Source: Collybia mongolica
Lineage: Eukaryota; Basidiomycota; Agaricomycetes; Agaricales; Clitocybaceae
Direction: 5' to 3'
DNA: 64,000 bases
Assembly (NCBI GenBank): GCA_013420905.1
Contig: JAAXNY010000009.1
Location: 1,178,001-1,242,000 of the forward strand
The translations under genes and the position numbers were made by a program. Of this stretch, positions 49,019 to 61,590 are shown one piece after another. Numbering within the stretch: position 1 is the stretch's first letter; each line of letters begins with the position of its first letter. The notes beneath the pieces were generated by a model. It had not been told where the DNA came from and made no database searches. It was given only the letters and a program-made list of their open reading frames with translations.

Positions 49019-50132
49019 TTATGTCTTTTTCGACTTTCCTGCAACCTGACCTTGAAGGCGTGATTCCCGCCACAGGAATGTACCCATGACGACAGCACCC
49101 GGCCCAATCAACGGTGTACCAATCATGGCCCATACAGAGAGCGTTATAAAGTGTGTAACGCTTTCAGCAAACCATAGAGTCGCAAGGATAGACGATGCAA
49201 ATCCGAAAAAGAAGTCCCATTTTAAGAAGTGAAGGACTTTATGACCAATATCTGTTAACGGATCTGGGGGTGCCAAAGAGGGCAAGAATATAGTTTTGAG
49301 CTTGCTCAGATCATCTGCAATGGGCCAAATTGTTGAGAAATGGACAGATGAACAGATGATAAAGGCGCCAATGTAGAGGGCTCGGATAGTGGGGTAGCCA
49401 GACTCGGAATATTTTGATGCAGGGCGGAATGCAAGATGAGCATATTGAGCTATCGTCACATAGACTGGGTATAGCTGCCATATTGCGGTGACATGAGGGT
49501 CCTCCAAAACAAGCATTGCGACGGACGGGATGGCGGCGCCAACGATAACGCCGAAAATGATGGCCTCTGCATGACCTTGAGAAACAATCGGACCCCTTGT
49601 AGCTTTAGCGCCCCGGGTGGAGCTAACGCCGCCAGTCATTATAAACAATAACCAGTAGATTGGCATCGTCACCCCAACCGAGAGTATCTGGCAAAGTATG
49701 CCAAAGAGTAGAGGGAACGCAACGAACAGACTTCGGTCGTTTCTCCAGCCCTCGACGGCGGGAATAATGGCGAGAGGTGCTGCGACGCCAGTGAAGTAGG
49801 TGAGGAAGGACAGCGCGTCGGGGGCCGCAACGGCCGCATGGAAAAAAGACACAAGTGGACAAAGGCCATAACCATCGAGTCCTTGGATGCCGGTGTACTG
49901 AATGAGATACGGTGTGGCATGGCCCTTGAATAATGGATTGCACAGGTCCCCCAGCTTCACATCCAAACCAGTCTGATTCATATGACCAAGAATGTAGTGA
50001 ACAGCAAGGGCAGCTAGGACGGGAAATATGGCGAGTGGCAGGACAATATCTATCAAACAATCCCAGATGTTCAGTATTTCACATTAATAAAGGCACGAAA
50101 GCCGAAATACCTCTGAAAATCGGTGGGGGCAT
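49019..50132 (-). CDS. Polytopic membrane protein of unknown function
   Basis: Two exons (50132-50111 and 50049-49019) give 350 residues. The first exon encodes just MPPPIFR and part of Asp. About eight hydrophobic segments are visible, such as IVLPLAIFPVLAALAVHYILG, FGILCQILSVGVTMPIYWLLFI, AIIFGVIVGAAIPSVAMLVL and IGTPLIGPGAVVMGTFLW. The C-terminus is basic (GKSKKT). No conserved catalytic motif was recognised. The even spread of helices suggests a transporter or a membrane-embedded enzyme, but no function is claimed. Convergent with SPT16. Confidence 0.8.
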
Positions 50133-50449
50133 GGTCCCAAGGTTGTACTGCTGGCAGTCAAGATGTGAGTTGTTTTGCGTGTTCTTGGTGCTTGTTTATT
50201 AAACTTGTATAGTAGTCGTCGTTTGAGTAACTACAATGCACTGGTCTATGCATTACTGTGGATTGAGTAGGCTATCATCAAATCCTCGTGGTGGTATATT
50301 ATTAGTAGGTAAGGGGACCACACATTCTATGTATATATTTACTTTCGCGAGCTTTAGCCAACTACCCGTGCGTCCAGATCAACCCAAGACCAGGACATTG
50401 CTACCCCCACCCAATAACACATAGTTATAGATGATATCAGCATCAGGAC
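50133..50449. other. Intergenic
   Basis: Holds the promoter of the 350-aa membrane protein and the 3' side of the 88-aa gene, both on the minus strand. Nothing else was recognised. Confidence 0.5.
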
Positions 50450-50716
50450 TTAGCGCTCCTTCAACAATTTCTTCATCCGGGTTCTCACGTCTGACTGCAC
50501 ACGCTTGAATGCCTCCCGCTTCACCACTGGCTCAATCCGGATATTGCTTGGCCAGGAGGTCCCTGCACTCGCCTGCTGTTGCACGAGGACATCAATTAGA
50601 GCAGGCTTCTTCAAGTCATGGCTCTGCGGGGTAGGTGGAAGATGGATCTTCTTCTCCTCGAGTTGGAGGGTTCTGCGAGGTAAAATCTGGACGAGGCGAA
50701 CTAGCGAAGACCGCAT
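50450..50716 (-). CDS. 88-aa basic protein, possibly mitochondrial
   Basis: A single uninterrupted exon. The N-terminus (MRSSLVRLVQILPRRTLQ) is Arg-rich, amphipathic and free of acidic residues, like a mitochondrial targeting sequence. The C-terminus is a highly basic helix (KREAFKRVQSDVRTRMKKLLKER). Size and charge would suit a small mitochondrial ribosome-associated or assembly protein, but I do not recognise it. It is divergent from HRQ1 (232 bp), and no longer alternative frame in that span is plausible. Confidence 0.6.
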   Translation of the reverse strand: MRSSLVRLVQILPRRTLQLEEKKIHLPPTPQSHDLKKPALIDVLVQQQASAGTSWPSNIRIEPVVKREAFKRVQSDVRTRMKKLLKER

Positions 50717-50776
50717 TGTGGCGTCCTAGGATTCCTTGAATAGACATTAGTGCTGCTTGGCTGACATTGAAGCGGT

Positions 50777-50801
50777 AGAGAGAGAGAGAAAGAGAGAGAG
50801 A
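50777..50801. repeat. (GA)n microsatellite in a divergent promoter
   Basis: A nearly pure GA run of about 25 bp between the 88-aa gene and HRQ1, immediately upstream of a TATA-like sequence. Confidence 0.85.
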
Positions 50802-50807
50802 CCTTGA

Positions 50808-50815
50808 TATATAAA
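50808..50815 (+). promoter_or_regulatory. TATA box candidate of HRQ1
   Basis: TATATAAA lies 134 nt upstream of the HRQ1 ATG and next to a GA tract. This is motif evidence only. Confidence 0.3.
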
Positions 50816-50948
50816 CAAGTCGCTGGTCGTCGACGGTTTACGTTTAAGTTTCAAGTTAGTTTTTGAGGGCAGCTGACGTAACGAAACACATCACAAACCA
50901 ACTCGCCACTACCCGGCGTTAAGCAAGTTGCAGTGCCATTCCAGGAGC

Positions 50949-53900
50949 ATGAAGAAACGCAAGGCCCAAGAAATAAGATCTACAGAAAGTAACACTTCCA
51001 CATGTAAGAAGACAAAGAACTTGAAGGTTAGACCACCGAAGAAAGATGCTGTGCATGTGGTGTGGCCAGAATACTTTCATTCAGTATGACAACCCTTACT
51101 ACAGTGCGCGACCCACTGACGTATATACTCTTTCCTTTTTTGCTTTTTATTGCAGCTTTTCAAGGTATGCAGTTTACTTAGTACACAATTTCGATGAGTA
51201 CTCACAGTTTTGCTCTCCCCAGGTTTTCAAAGTGAGCATTATGTCAATTTGATGCGCAGAACCTGACTTAAATCTAGGCCATCAACACCGTTCTAGGATT
51301 TGTGTCATCTAGGAAAAACCTTGCTATCACCTTCCCTGTTATACGCTCCTCCGTAGAGGCGCTTCTCAAACAGTAGGTTGCTTTAATACCGTTATACATC
51401 TTTTCTTCTTATCAATGGTTTTTCAGGCCCCTGGAATTGGCAGATGTTGCAGAACTCAAGTCAGCACACTGTACTTAGTAATTTTATTGTAATTATTGAT
51501 GTTTGTGTTCTACAGAACGCTTTTGCCTGAGTTAATCAGGTTTTCATACGTCCTACATAACGAGCTCCGCATCCATGGCGATTCTGCGCCTGAGACTGGT
51601 GGATGTGGTCGTGAATCTTCCTCCGTTTTTACAGCCTTCTCTGGTCCTAGTCCTCAAATGGATTCACATGTCGACACTAGCGAGCATGTCCTTGTTCTTG
51701 AGTTTGCTGATAATTTGCCGGGCAAGAAACCTCAACAAGCTGGGTAACTGCAGAATTCCTCTCCACTCTCCTTATCTCCAACGCTTCATAAACACAGATT
51801 GGTTGCGCCAACTTCAGTAACGGCTGCAGCTATAAAAAGGCTGATCGAGAAGAGAAATGAACGATTTCATCAAGCAGTCGATGAGTATGGCCAGCGAATG
51901 AACCATCACACAACAGACAATTCACCTTTAAATGCAGATTCATTTTGGGAACTGCAGCAGAAGACGATCCAGTGGGCCTTCTCAAAGCAGCTAGTCGAGT
52001 TCATATCCCTATCAATCCATCCGAGGGAATACTCCATGGCAGTCAACGTGAACTGGGAAGTGTGATTCCTAGTTCAGTTAACCGCCCATCAATCGATGTT
52101 GTCATTGCCGAGCTCCAGGAGCAAATATGGTACAATGGCCAGATTGTCGAAAGAAGGACATTCGAATCTAAAGACGGACAAATAGGTAATATCATCCTAG
52201 GTTCCAAAAACACATTGATGAATATCAACAGGAACGCTGGATCCACCATTGTCCGAATCGATTACAACGGCTTTAAATTTGGCCCGCAAGATATCAACAT
52301 TATACACTCACCAAGTATTAGCGATCCGTGCGATATCAGAAGGCAAACATACCATTGTATCGACCAGCACAGCATCAGGAAAAAGTATTATATATCAGGT
52401 TCCTGTTTTGCGTTTCTTGGAGGAGAATCCAGATGCTACTGCTATATTTATATATCCGACAAAAGTAACTCAACTTTCGCTTAATCATTCTGTTCAACCT
52501 ATTCACATAACTTCAGGCCTTGGCTCAGGATCAAAGAGCAGCCATGGAAAACCTCATATGCTGTTGTCCGGGACTCTCTCACTTGAAGGTCAGTAATACG
52601 AAACCACAGCATTTAACTTCTACTTACCTGTCCAATCTTAGGCAGCTACCTACGACGGAGACACTCTCCAAGACCTTCGGGCAGGTATAAACATCACCAT
52701 CTATCTATGTCACTCTAAACATACCCTGACCCACCTCAGGAATCAGGGAAACAGCCTCTGTGATATTCACTAACTTTGTACATACGGTTTCAAAAGAATT
52801 CACAGTCAACTGACTGAAGATATAGGACATGATACATACATCTATTTTACCCCACGAAGACCTATGGCGAAGGCCAGTCATTCTCGAATGCCTATCTTAC
52901 GAAATAAACTCAACATTTTTTTAGGTTTCTGAAGAATCTCAAGGCAAGTGTATGGAGAAATTTCACGAAGATGTTTTATTCAACCAATACGCAGTTACTC
53001 GCCGTTGACGAGTTGCACTATTATTCCGGGCTCCTTGGAAGGTAGGAAATAGACCATCTAAGTTAGAATTTTTACTTAGACTAATGCAGTCATGTTGCAC
53101 AAATAATGCGACGTCTTCGCAGAGTGTGTGCCGCTGTTGGAAGTATGTGTATCTTGCTTTACCTTGTCGAACAAGATAACTCATAATGCTCCTTCACATG
53201 TTAGATCGACGTGTTCTATTTGTGTCTTGCAGTGCTACAATTTCAAACCCAGAGAACCATATGAAAAATATATTTGGAATTCAAGCTGCAGAGATAAAAA
53301 CAGTAACCGAAGACGGTGCGCCTTCTGGCCGCAAAGACTTCCTTGTCTGGAATCCCCGGTACATTGATCCCATGGTTCCTACCCTGGGCCGTCATAGCTC
53401 ACTCTCAGAAGCGACGATGCTGATGAGATTCCTTATGAAACGGGGGATACGAGTTATACTATTCTGCAAGGTTCGTCTCGACATTCTTTCTGAAAATCAC
53501 CTCATGTGTCTCATATTACAAAGATTCGCAAAGTTTGTGAGTTGGTGAGGTTATTTCTGGTCCCCTACCGCTGCATCCACCGACTAGGACAATAATGTAG
53601 GCTATGAAAACCATCCGTGCCGACCTGAGCAATGAAGGTCGTTATGATATATTAGAGAAGACAATGCCATATCGCGGAGGTACGCAGGAAGAGGTCTGAG
53701 TCCTCGGCGGGTTCTATTAACAACCCACGTAACTTCGCAGGTTACTCTCAGGAGGTCAGTCACACGAAGAAATATCTTTCAAATCTAAGCCTCTGGAGCA
53801 CCCCAATAGGACCGCCGCCGTATTGAACGTGATGCTTTTAGTGGCCAACTCCTTGGTGTCGTGGCCACGAATGCACTGGAACTAGGTGTCGATATTGGAA

Positions 53901-55958
53901 CTCTTGATGCAGTCATCATGCTTGGTTTCCCTATGACCATCGCGAGCTTTGTATACCTTTTGCTAGACAACATGAAGTGAGCTAATATCCAACACTTATA
54001 CAGAGACAGCAGGCCGGCAGAGCTGGTCGACGTTCACGAGATTCCCTCGCGGTATTCGTCGCAGATCCCTTTCCAATCGATCAACATTACGTTGATAACT
54101 CCGGGGAACTCTTTGAGCAAAACAGCGATGATCTAGTCGTTGACCTTGAAAGCAAGGTGTTATTAGAAGGCAGGGAAGAGTTGAGACGTGTCCTGAAATT
54201 CCTGCTAAACCTTCCTCTCAGCCCACCTACAATGTGCCGGCTATGAAATGCCTTTATCAATCGAGGACGAACAGTATTTCGGGCCTTTGATGAAAGACAT
54301 ATGTGATGCTCACTTGATAAGAGATAAAGATGGATGGTCAGTTGCTTCACCTCTGTATTAAACAGATAATTAAGTGTCATCTAGGTATCACCCACACCCC
54401 AAATTTCTCCCCTTCCCTTCGAGGCATGTATCAATTCGTAAGGCGATTGTGGAACACCGTTAGGCAAATGTCCCTGACGTCTTTCTGAAGGCGGTGCGCA
54501 AGAAGAGAAATATGCTGTGGTAGACGTGACACAAACATCGACCCCCATCATTGAGGAAGTCGAAATATCTAGGGCTATTTTCGAGATATACGAGGGTGGA
54601 GTCGTAAGTTACTCCAAAAATCTCAAGCCAGTTTGGGGTTCTTAAGCAATTCGGCCTAGTTCCTGCATCAGGGTCTAACGTTCATTGTACCTGAACCATT
54701 AAACCCCCGTTTCGATTAACTTATATCGCTACTGCCTTCTAGGTCAAGGAGGTAAGCCATGACTCCAAAGTTGCCAAGGTCGTCCAAGCAGACGTCAATT
54801 GGATAACATCTCCGAGGTGAGATACTCACCATAGTTTGAATGTTGCATGAGTTTGACTTTTCACAGGGACTTTACGTGAGCTTCCCAAATTTATTCTCTT
54901 ACCAGGGTGAACTTATTCTATAACCAGAAACGTTAATGCAATTCAAACATATCGCATCAAAGAAATAAAGCATTCTCCCTACCGCGCGTATTATGGGAGT
55001 AAGCACTACACGCCTATGCGTTGTGAGGGCTTCACTTATGCGTTCTTCAGAAGTTGAAGTTGAGATTAAGGTTTTTGGTATGTATGACTTTGAATAGTTT
55101 TCATATATTTGCTAGTCGCTAAAAGGAACAAGGTTTCTTCAAAATCAGGTTCGTCGATCGTTCCTCTTACTGACAGCCATAAACTAAGGATAAATCTATT
55201 GGTAGGAATAAAACAGTTCTAGACGCCGTTGACCTCGACACTCCCTCCTGGATTCGCGTCACAACTGGGCTGTGGATTGATATCCCATCCTCCATATTGT
55301 CACTATTTGAGGATAAAGGAATTAATTCCGCAGAGGCGATTCATGCAGCTCAGCATGCTTTTCTTAATCGGTTTTCTTTGGCTCAAGATGTCAAGACCGA
55401 GTGTAAGGCGGCGGAAAAGGAATACAAGGTCAGGCAATCAAACCGGAAGAGACCCGCAAGGCGAGTGGCAACTGGTGACGACCGACACTTTCCCTAGCAA
55501 AGCTGATATAATTTCTCTGGCCAGGTTAATATTCTATGATTCTATTGGGCAAGGCGGGGGTGTGGCGTCGAAGGCTTTCGATAACGGTTCGTCTTACTAT
55601 CTAACGGTAAAAACTGCATCACTGACACTTTCAAGTCTATGACATCCTCTCAAAGGCGCATAACGCCATTTTGTCCTGTAGCTGTGAGGAGGGATGTGTC
55701 CGATGTGAGGCCTACTTTTCCTCCGATCTGGTATCCGGTTATTCAAACATGTCTTATCCAGGTGTACAAAGCCCCATGTGTAAGGAGGGTAATGTGGTGT
55801 GCTCGAAGCTTGGAGCCCTCCTTGTCTTGAAAGGTGTTCTTGGCATAGATATCGATGCCCAATCTATCTCATTCCAGGGGAATGAGGCATGGAACACAGT
55901 CGTAGAGGCACCAACTGTTCGAAACGCTGAGGAGGTCCAAGTAGAGCTCGATCGCTAA
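50949..55958 (+). CDS. HRQ1: HRQ1, RecQ4-family 3'-5' DNA helicase
   Basis: HRQ1 helicases unwind DNA in interstrand-crosslink repair and telomere maintenance. The protein begins with a basic MKKRKAQE stretch. The N-terminal HRQ1 region reads VHVVWPEYFHS then LFKAINTVLGFVSSRKN. Helicase motifs follow: LYTHQVLAI, Walker A TASGKS (about 52367-52384), TYDGDTL, DELH as Walker B, VSCSATISNP, NALELGVDIG and QQAGRAGRR (about 54005-54031). The C-terminal DUF1998-type cysteine cluster is CSCEEGCVRC...SPMCKEGN. The stop is at 55956-55958. About twenty short introns fit, and exon 54867-54875 is only 9 nt. A seeming frameshift near 54438-54490 is removed by an ordinary intron. Convergent with the SCYL2-like gene, stops 37 bp apart. 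Confidence 0.92.
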
Positions 55959-55995
55959 ATATAATTCAAGTAGTGAAATCTAACTAGTAAATAAG

Positions 55996-58900
55996 CTATG
56001 CTAACGGGTCAAAATCACCCCAGTCATCTTTGGACGGCTTTTTGGCTGAATTTTCCCAAGAAGGTTGTGAAGGCTTTGAGGGTGCTAGTAAACCTCCCAT
56101 TGCTGATGGAGCCGCAATAAGAGGCTGAAATGCAAAAGATGGTGTCGTGCTTGGTACGACATGAGTTGACTGTGCAGGTTGTGTAGGGACAATGGGAGGT
56201 ATAACATTCTGCAGCGAGAGATTGTAGTTCGGTCTTTGTGACAGGCCTTGTGCAGGGGGCGAGTAAGTTGGTGGTGAGAAATCCCGTGCTATCGTGGGTT
56301 GCAACGGTGGGGCTGCACCTGAGGGATTATTTCTCTGGTGGACAATTGAAAACGACGATGTAGTATTTGGTACTGTGTACTGAGGTGTTCGCTGCTGAAA
56401 GGGGTTGGGCTTCAGTGATGAAGGGGTGGCTGGAATTGAAGATCGTGGCGACGACGGTGAAGGTGCGGGGGCTGTTGATGGTGTTTGAATTTTTGAGGCC
56501 TGGAAAGAGAGTAATTGTTAGGTCGACCCTTACAAATATCACCCTATATACCTCTTGACTATTGAAGATACTACCCCAAACGTCGTCGTCCCATGATTTG
56601 TTAGCATCGATCGTGGTGTCGGCCTTAATGGCCCCGTTCGCTCTACCGACCAAGCTTTCGAAGTCGACACTGGCAACATATCCCCTGGGTCCTGAGGCAC
56701 CATTAGCTGCGGTCGCTGACCGATCTTCCAGACGTTGAGAATCTCGGAGAAATTGATCATGCTCCTTCTCAACCCTATCTCCGAGTTTTTTGATAACCAG
56801 CATGAAGCGTTGGAATTGCTCGACGTTCAGCACTGGAAAGAAGTTTATAAGAGAAAATTTATTTATGAGAGGGGTGTATCATACGTGGTCCCATGGACAT
56901 GGCCCAAAGTTGTGGTAAGACAAGAGTCGCAACGGCTTCACGGTCAACCTTGAAACCCATTGCTTCTTGGACAGATAGCGTAGCTATCTTAAAATGCGAA
57001 ATTAGGCGACTAAATATATGACAATCCGTTCGATTAGCATACCATAACTGCAGGCTCTTTTGTACGAATTTTAGAGAGCAGAGGTACAAGCTTCTGGGTT
57101 AAACTTGACTAGGGCAAATAAATTAATCTTTCATACAGGAAAAAACAGACACACAGGACTAACCTGATCGAGGGTTTTGACCATCGTAAGAAAAGTAACC
57201 AGGGTCGCTACTTTGACCGTCAGTATTCGAGTTTTAGTGAAGACGAGCTGCAAAAGCAGGTGAATGTTAAAGTGTTGCTAATAAAAGTATATATGAAAAA
57301 CGCACCGCCACACGAGGGAAGAGCACTCCCTGCACTTCTGCGTAGTCAATAGTTTCACACAGGTCGGGGACAGCCTTCAAGGCACGTTCTTGAACCTGGG
57401 AGCAAGTAGTCAGTGATAGTTGCTGTGGTAGAGTAAACGGATGTCGCTTACAGCCGCATGCTCCGATTCAAGAGCGTTGTATACTAAAGGTAATACGTCT
57501 GAGCGTTAAGCATTAGATACTTAACTATTCAAAGCCTATTGAGGTATAACTTACGTTCCCTGAATGTGGCTTTGTCCGTCTTACTCTGAAGCATTCCAAG
57601 GTTGTCCAATAAGGTCAACATGTTCTGCGGGGGCTCTTTGATACTAAATAAGGGTTTGAGACTCGGCAGAACAGTGCTGGCGAACTGGGAAGGAGAGAGC
57701 GCAATTGAAATAGAAAAGACATTGGGCAGAATGTACGGAAGGAGGTGGGTGTCTTTCATCTGGTATTTACATTAGAAACAGGTGTACACAAGGAGGAGCT
57801 AGGAGACTGACCTCTTCTAAAAGAGTAGGTAAAATCTTTCGAGTCCGAAGGCCCTCAGAAAACCTATCCAGAACACCTGTTAGACCTTTCATGAACGAAA
57901 TTTTCTCTTCTCTGGTTTTGGATGTAAAATTCGACCGGTCCAAGAAGTTGAGCGTTGATATTGGTAAGGAGGAGAAGAACGAATGTGAGTGCAATGTAGT
58001 AGGCGTGGGCCTGTTGCTCGCATGGCGGGATATGAGTGATGACAAAAGAGCTGAAAGATATTGTCAAATTTGCAGTGTCCATTCCTGTTAGAAGATTTAC
58101 CCTGTAGATCTCGGTCGAGGCTCTCTATCCCTGGAATGGGCTTCCCAGCGTTATCTCGTAAGCCCCCGAGACTGTTGCGTGTGTTAAAAGGTGTCTTCCC
58201 CTTGCGATGCACTGCGTATATAACGCATCCAAGGGAGTACATATCTGATGCTGTTGCTAGCTGTTCGTCCAATGCATATTCTGGAGCTGTCCTTTAAACG
58301 TGAGCTAAACCAGCAGATGATAGTCGCGATTTGCCCACCCATATAGTCAAACAACCTCTGTATATATCCAGGCATGCGCCGATCGAAAGTGGGGAACTCC
58401 CAATGTGTCGGTGTTCGATCAGGACCGAGTAGAGGTATTGTCAGTCCAAGTCCAGAAATTTTCCAGTCACCCTACGAGGACAATGAGAATAGCCTTTCTG
58501 AAAGCCATGTATGAAGACTGACAGCACCATTGATAATGATACTCTCTGGATTAATGTTTGAATGTATCAACTGGGCTGAAGAATGGAGGAATGATAGCCC
58601 CTTGCAAATCTGAAGTATGCCTTTTTGTATCTGTAGAACGCGTTCAGCGAACCAACAGGACTAGCAAGCCATCACATGCCTCGACTTCATCCAGCTCCAC
58701 CAGCGCTGAATTTCTCCCTGAACCTGGAATTGACAACTCCAGGGACGACAATATTGGTTCTGTGGCGAAAGTCAATTCGCTACGCGTCTCCTCCATTGGT
58801 TCCACCATTTCTTGTGAATCATAAATACCAACCTTCCACCACACAATTTTAAGATTGACACTCACCTAAGATAGATGGGTGTCGAAGTCGTCCGAGCGCA

Positions 58901-59261
58901 GAGGCCTGATACGAGTTCGACCTGTGGTTACCAATTATACGTCTAAGATCAACCATGATGCCCTCACCTCAGCTTTTAAAACTTCCAGAGTTCGTTCCTT
59001 CGCCGGGGGGCCTAACCGTTCCATATCTGAAGCCCTCTTGTCGAAACTCCAGACCGAAACGCGTTTATTTGTAACCTTATGGTAAGCCGACTGAACACGC
59101 CATAATCCGATGTTCAAAGGAGGGGAGAATGGCGGTGGTGCGGCAATTGAACTACCAGCTTGACCCGGTGTTGAGGGTCTACTACCTGTGGACGCACTGC
59201 CGACGTTATAAGATTGGGAAATTGCAGTTCGCGCGAAGAACGATGTCGCGGCCGCCAGCAT
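55996..59261 (-). CDS. SCY1-like (SCYL2-type) pseudokinase
   Basis: SCYL proteins are inactive kinase-fold adaptors of clathrin-coated and Golgi vesicle traffic. The start is MLAAATSFFARTAISQSYNVG. The kinase-like domain has VQSAYHKVTNKRVSVWSFDK, an HSNINP segment where active kinases have HRD, and SGLGL where they have DFG, so catalysis is unlikely. SDMYSLGCVIYAVHRKGKTPFN follows. HEAT-like repeats come next (KILPTLLEE, HLLPYILPNVFSIS, SLKPLFSIKEPPQNMLTLLDNLGMLQ, VDREAVATLVLPQLWAMSMGP). The long disordered tail has DDDVWGSIF and ends KDDWGDFDPLA, where acidic W/DPF-like motifs could bind clathrin adaptors. There are many short introns. Stop at 55996-55998. Confidence 0.92.
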
Positions 59262-59568
59262 GCTGCTTTTAATACAGTAGATACTAAGGATGTCGTGGTC
59301 TCAAGAGTTTGAGCACACGGAATGCGGTGCGATATAGAATATCAAGTTTGGACGGTTACGTGAAGTAGTGCCGATGTGCTACTTTTTTTGACATGTTACA
59401 TACTATATTACAGTCACCTGTTCTTTTGCAACTGCCATCTGTGTACAGCCATGAACCAATTTCCTGGTTACTTGAATCCGACGCTAGACAAGTTCCGTCG
59501 GCAGTACATATGTATACATGAAGAAAAGGCAACAAAAGAAAAGACTAAAATCCTGAAATTGGAAGAGT
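59262..59568. other. Intergenic, tandem minus-strand genes
   Basis: Promoter side of the SCYL2-like gene and 3' end of the arrestin-like gene. No distinct element was recognised. Confidence 0.5.
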
Positions 59569-61046
59569 CTAACTATCAAGTCGAAGCATTCTCGCGAGCC
59601 CCAAAGCTGGCATCGGTGTGCCAATAGAACTCAATTCTCGCTCTAAAGTTCCCCAATGATCAGTTTTAATCTGCAAAACTTCCTCATGTTGGAAACTTGG
59701 AATGTGCCCCGAAAGGTTTTTGGGAGGGCGTAGCGTCACGAGCAATACATACTGTGGACAGAATGATCCCAGCTGAGCTTCAGAAAACATGTAGAAGCAA
59801 GAAAAGTGTTGACCTCAACCGAGACACCCTGTAACTGCCATGAGCTCTCTTCACCAGCAGTGCCAGCTTGTATTGATCCTCGCAGTATGTTGACACCTTC
59901 AGCATACTCTTTAGCATGTCGGACCTGCGATGAGGCAAGAACGGTATCTCGTTGGATTGTTTCTACAGGGGCGCCTTTTGTGATTCGTAAACGTCTCAGA
60001 AGTTGGATGCGGGCATTCCGCATGAGCAGTTTTCCAACAGCGGGGTTATCTGGAAACACTAAACTGAGTGAGAAAGGTATCGATTCCCCCGAGGTAAAAC
60101 ACAGGGGTCTGGGTAACGATAGCTAGTGAAATGTATTCAGAACAGGTGCCGAATGATATTTCTAGATATCACTCACATAGATGGCGTCATGAAATGAGGC
60201 AAAATTGACTTCACGTGCCTTACACGGAAGAAGGGTTACAGTTTTGACACGCTCGGGGCGATGGACAAAATTCCGAGAGGGCCTCGGAATGGCGGTGAGG
60301 GGCGGCTCCGAGGGCCTTGATTTAGGGAGATATAGTATCTTGATATTCTTTCTGTAGTACGTAAGTATAGCCACCGAGCGTGTCAGATACCAGCACACAC
60401 GTTTCGCTCCTCCTAAGACCCTTCATCTTTCGTATCATGCGAAACCTTAACTCATAATAAATTTCACATGAAACGTTTTGATGAAAAGAATAGAACGACG
60501 GGGGCGTTGGTGTCATCTGTCCACTGATCTCAACATCAGGAGGTATTGGGATCGTGAACAAATGGTGTTGGTCCCTTTGGAGCGGGGTAGAGGTGGCTGC
60601 GTTGTAGAGTTGTATTGTTCGCGACACGATTGGCAGGACGGAGTGGCCAGAAAACGACCCTCGGTGAGCAAGTCCTATTTTCATGGACCCTTCAAGCTAT
60701 GCCCAGAATTACGGGTCTTTAAGTGTTTGGGTATAAATCTGGGTTTAGGATCAAAGCTCACCGTTACTGTTATACATTCTACGCGATCAGAATCCCCTGA
60801 GAGAGATATTGAACCGTCCACACAACCATTCAAGCCATACGACGGGGCGCTTAGGCCCCACATTCGTGGACCCAGGTTGACCTTCATATGCTTAGTATCT
60901 ATTATCCAGTCACAGCCAGGACATCCAGTGATCCCGGGCAATTCACATTGCAAGAGGTGCTCTGTGCTTCCAATGACGGCCGAGTATGCTGGGGAGGGAA
61001 GACATTCGTCGAAGTCGTACGAAGGGGGTGGATCATCTGAGAACAT
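59569..61046 (-). CDS. Arrestin-like protein with PY motif
   Basis: At least five exons. The N-terminus MFSDDPPPSYDFDE contains a PPxY motif (PPSY), typical of alpha-arrestins that recruit Rsp5-type ubiquitin ligases. The arrestin N-domain follows: CVDGSISLSGDSDRVECITVTL, RGSFSGHSVLPIVSRTIQLY, LFTIPIPPDVEISGQMTPTPPSF and VSCEIYYELRFRMIRKMKG. The C-terminal part contains MRNARIQLLRRLRITKGAPVETIQRDTVLAS and LPKSRPSEPPLTAIP. A role in ubiquitin-linked sorting of membrane transporters is inferred. The intron after ECITVT joins directly to LEGSMKIGLAHRG. The stop at 59569-59571 follows RMLRLDS. Confidence 0.8.
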
Positions 61047-61590
61047 TGTGAATGGGAAAAAAAGGAAGGGAGTGGCCGTCGCATGGTCGGTCTGATGTAT
61101 TTATTGAAGACACACGAGAGACGGACATCCACCCCTCTCCCCGGAGTTGACTTCTGTCCGTATTTAGGGTGAGGATCCAACCTGGACATTAGCCCACGTA
61201 TAACGGCAATAGTAGAGTATATCCACAAGGTCAAGAGATGACTGACATGTTCTTATCAAGCGAAGTGTTGGTGGGCTAGGCGGAAACCTCGGAGGTACTG
61301 GGAGAGAACAGACGCTATTCCGCCGATCTAAATGGTATTAATGCAAAATTGGGTTCAAAGGCATTACATTCCGGAAACAATCGACTTTGAGTTATTTGAT
61401 AGGATACATACATACCATAGGCTTGGGCCATGAGTGAGGCCTTGAGGTATTAATGAGTTATAGTTACTGGATATGTTGTATTTATGTATGTCACTGAATT
61501 GATCATTATGTAAGGCTTGATCATGAAATTTGAATGACTGCTTGAGTCCAATGTCACCGGGTCGGATCTCCTCAATATCTCTTCCCCACC
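61047..61590. other. Divergent intergenic region
   Basis: Lies between the arrestin-like gene (-) and the dehydrogenase gene (+). AT-rich, with no clear TATA box, repeat or RNA signature. Confidence 0.5.

Noticed and set aside
49005..49020. tRNA-like B-box (GGTTCGAATT)
   Set aside because: No A-box or cloverleaf lies upstream, and it overlaps the coding end of the 350-aa membrane protein gene.
54438..54490. Apparent frameshift in HRQ1 before EEKYAVVDV
   Set aside because: A normal intron (GTAAGG..AAG, 53 nt) restores RHVSIRGGAQEEKYAVV.
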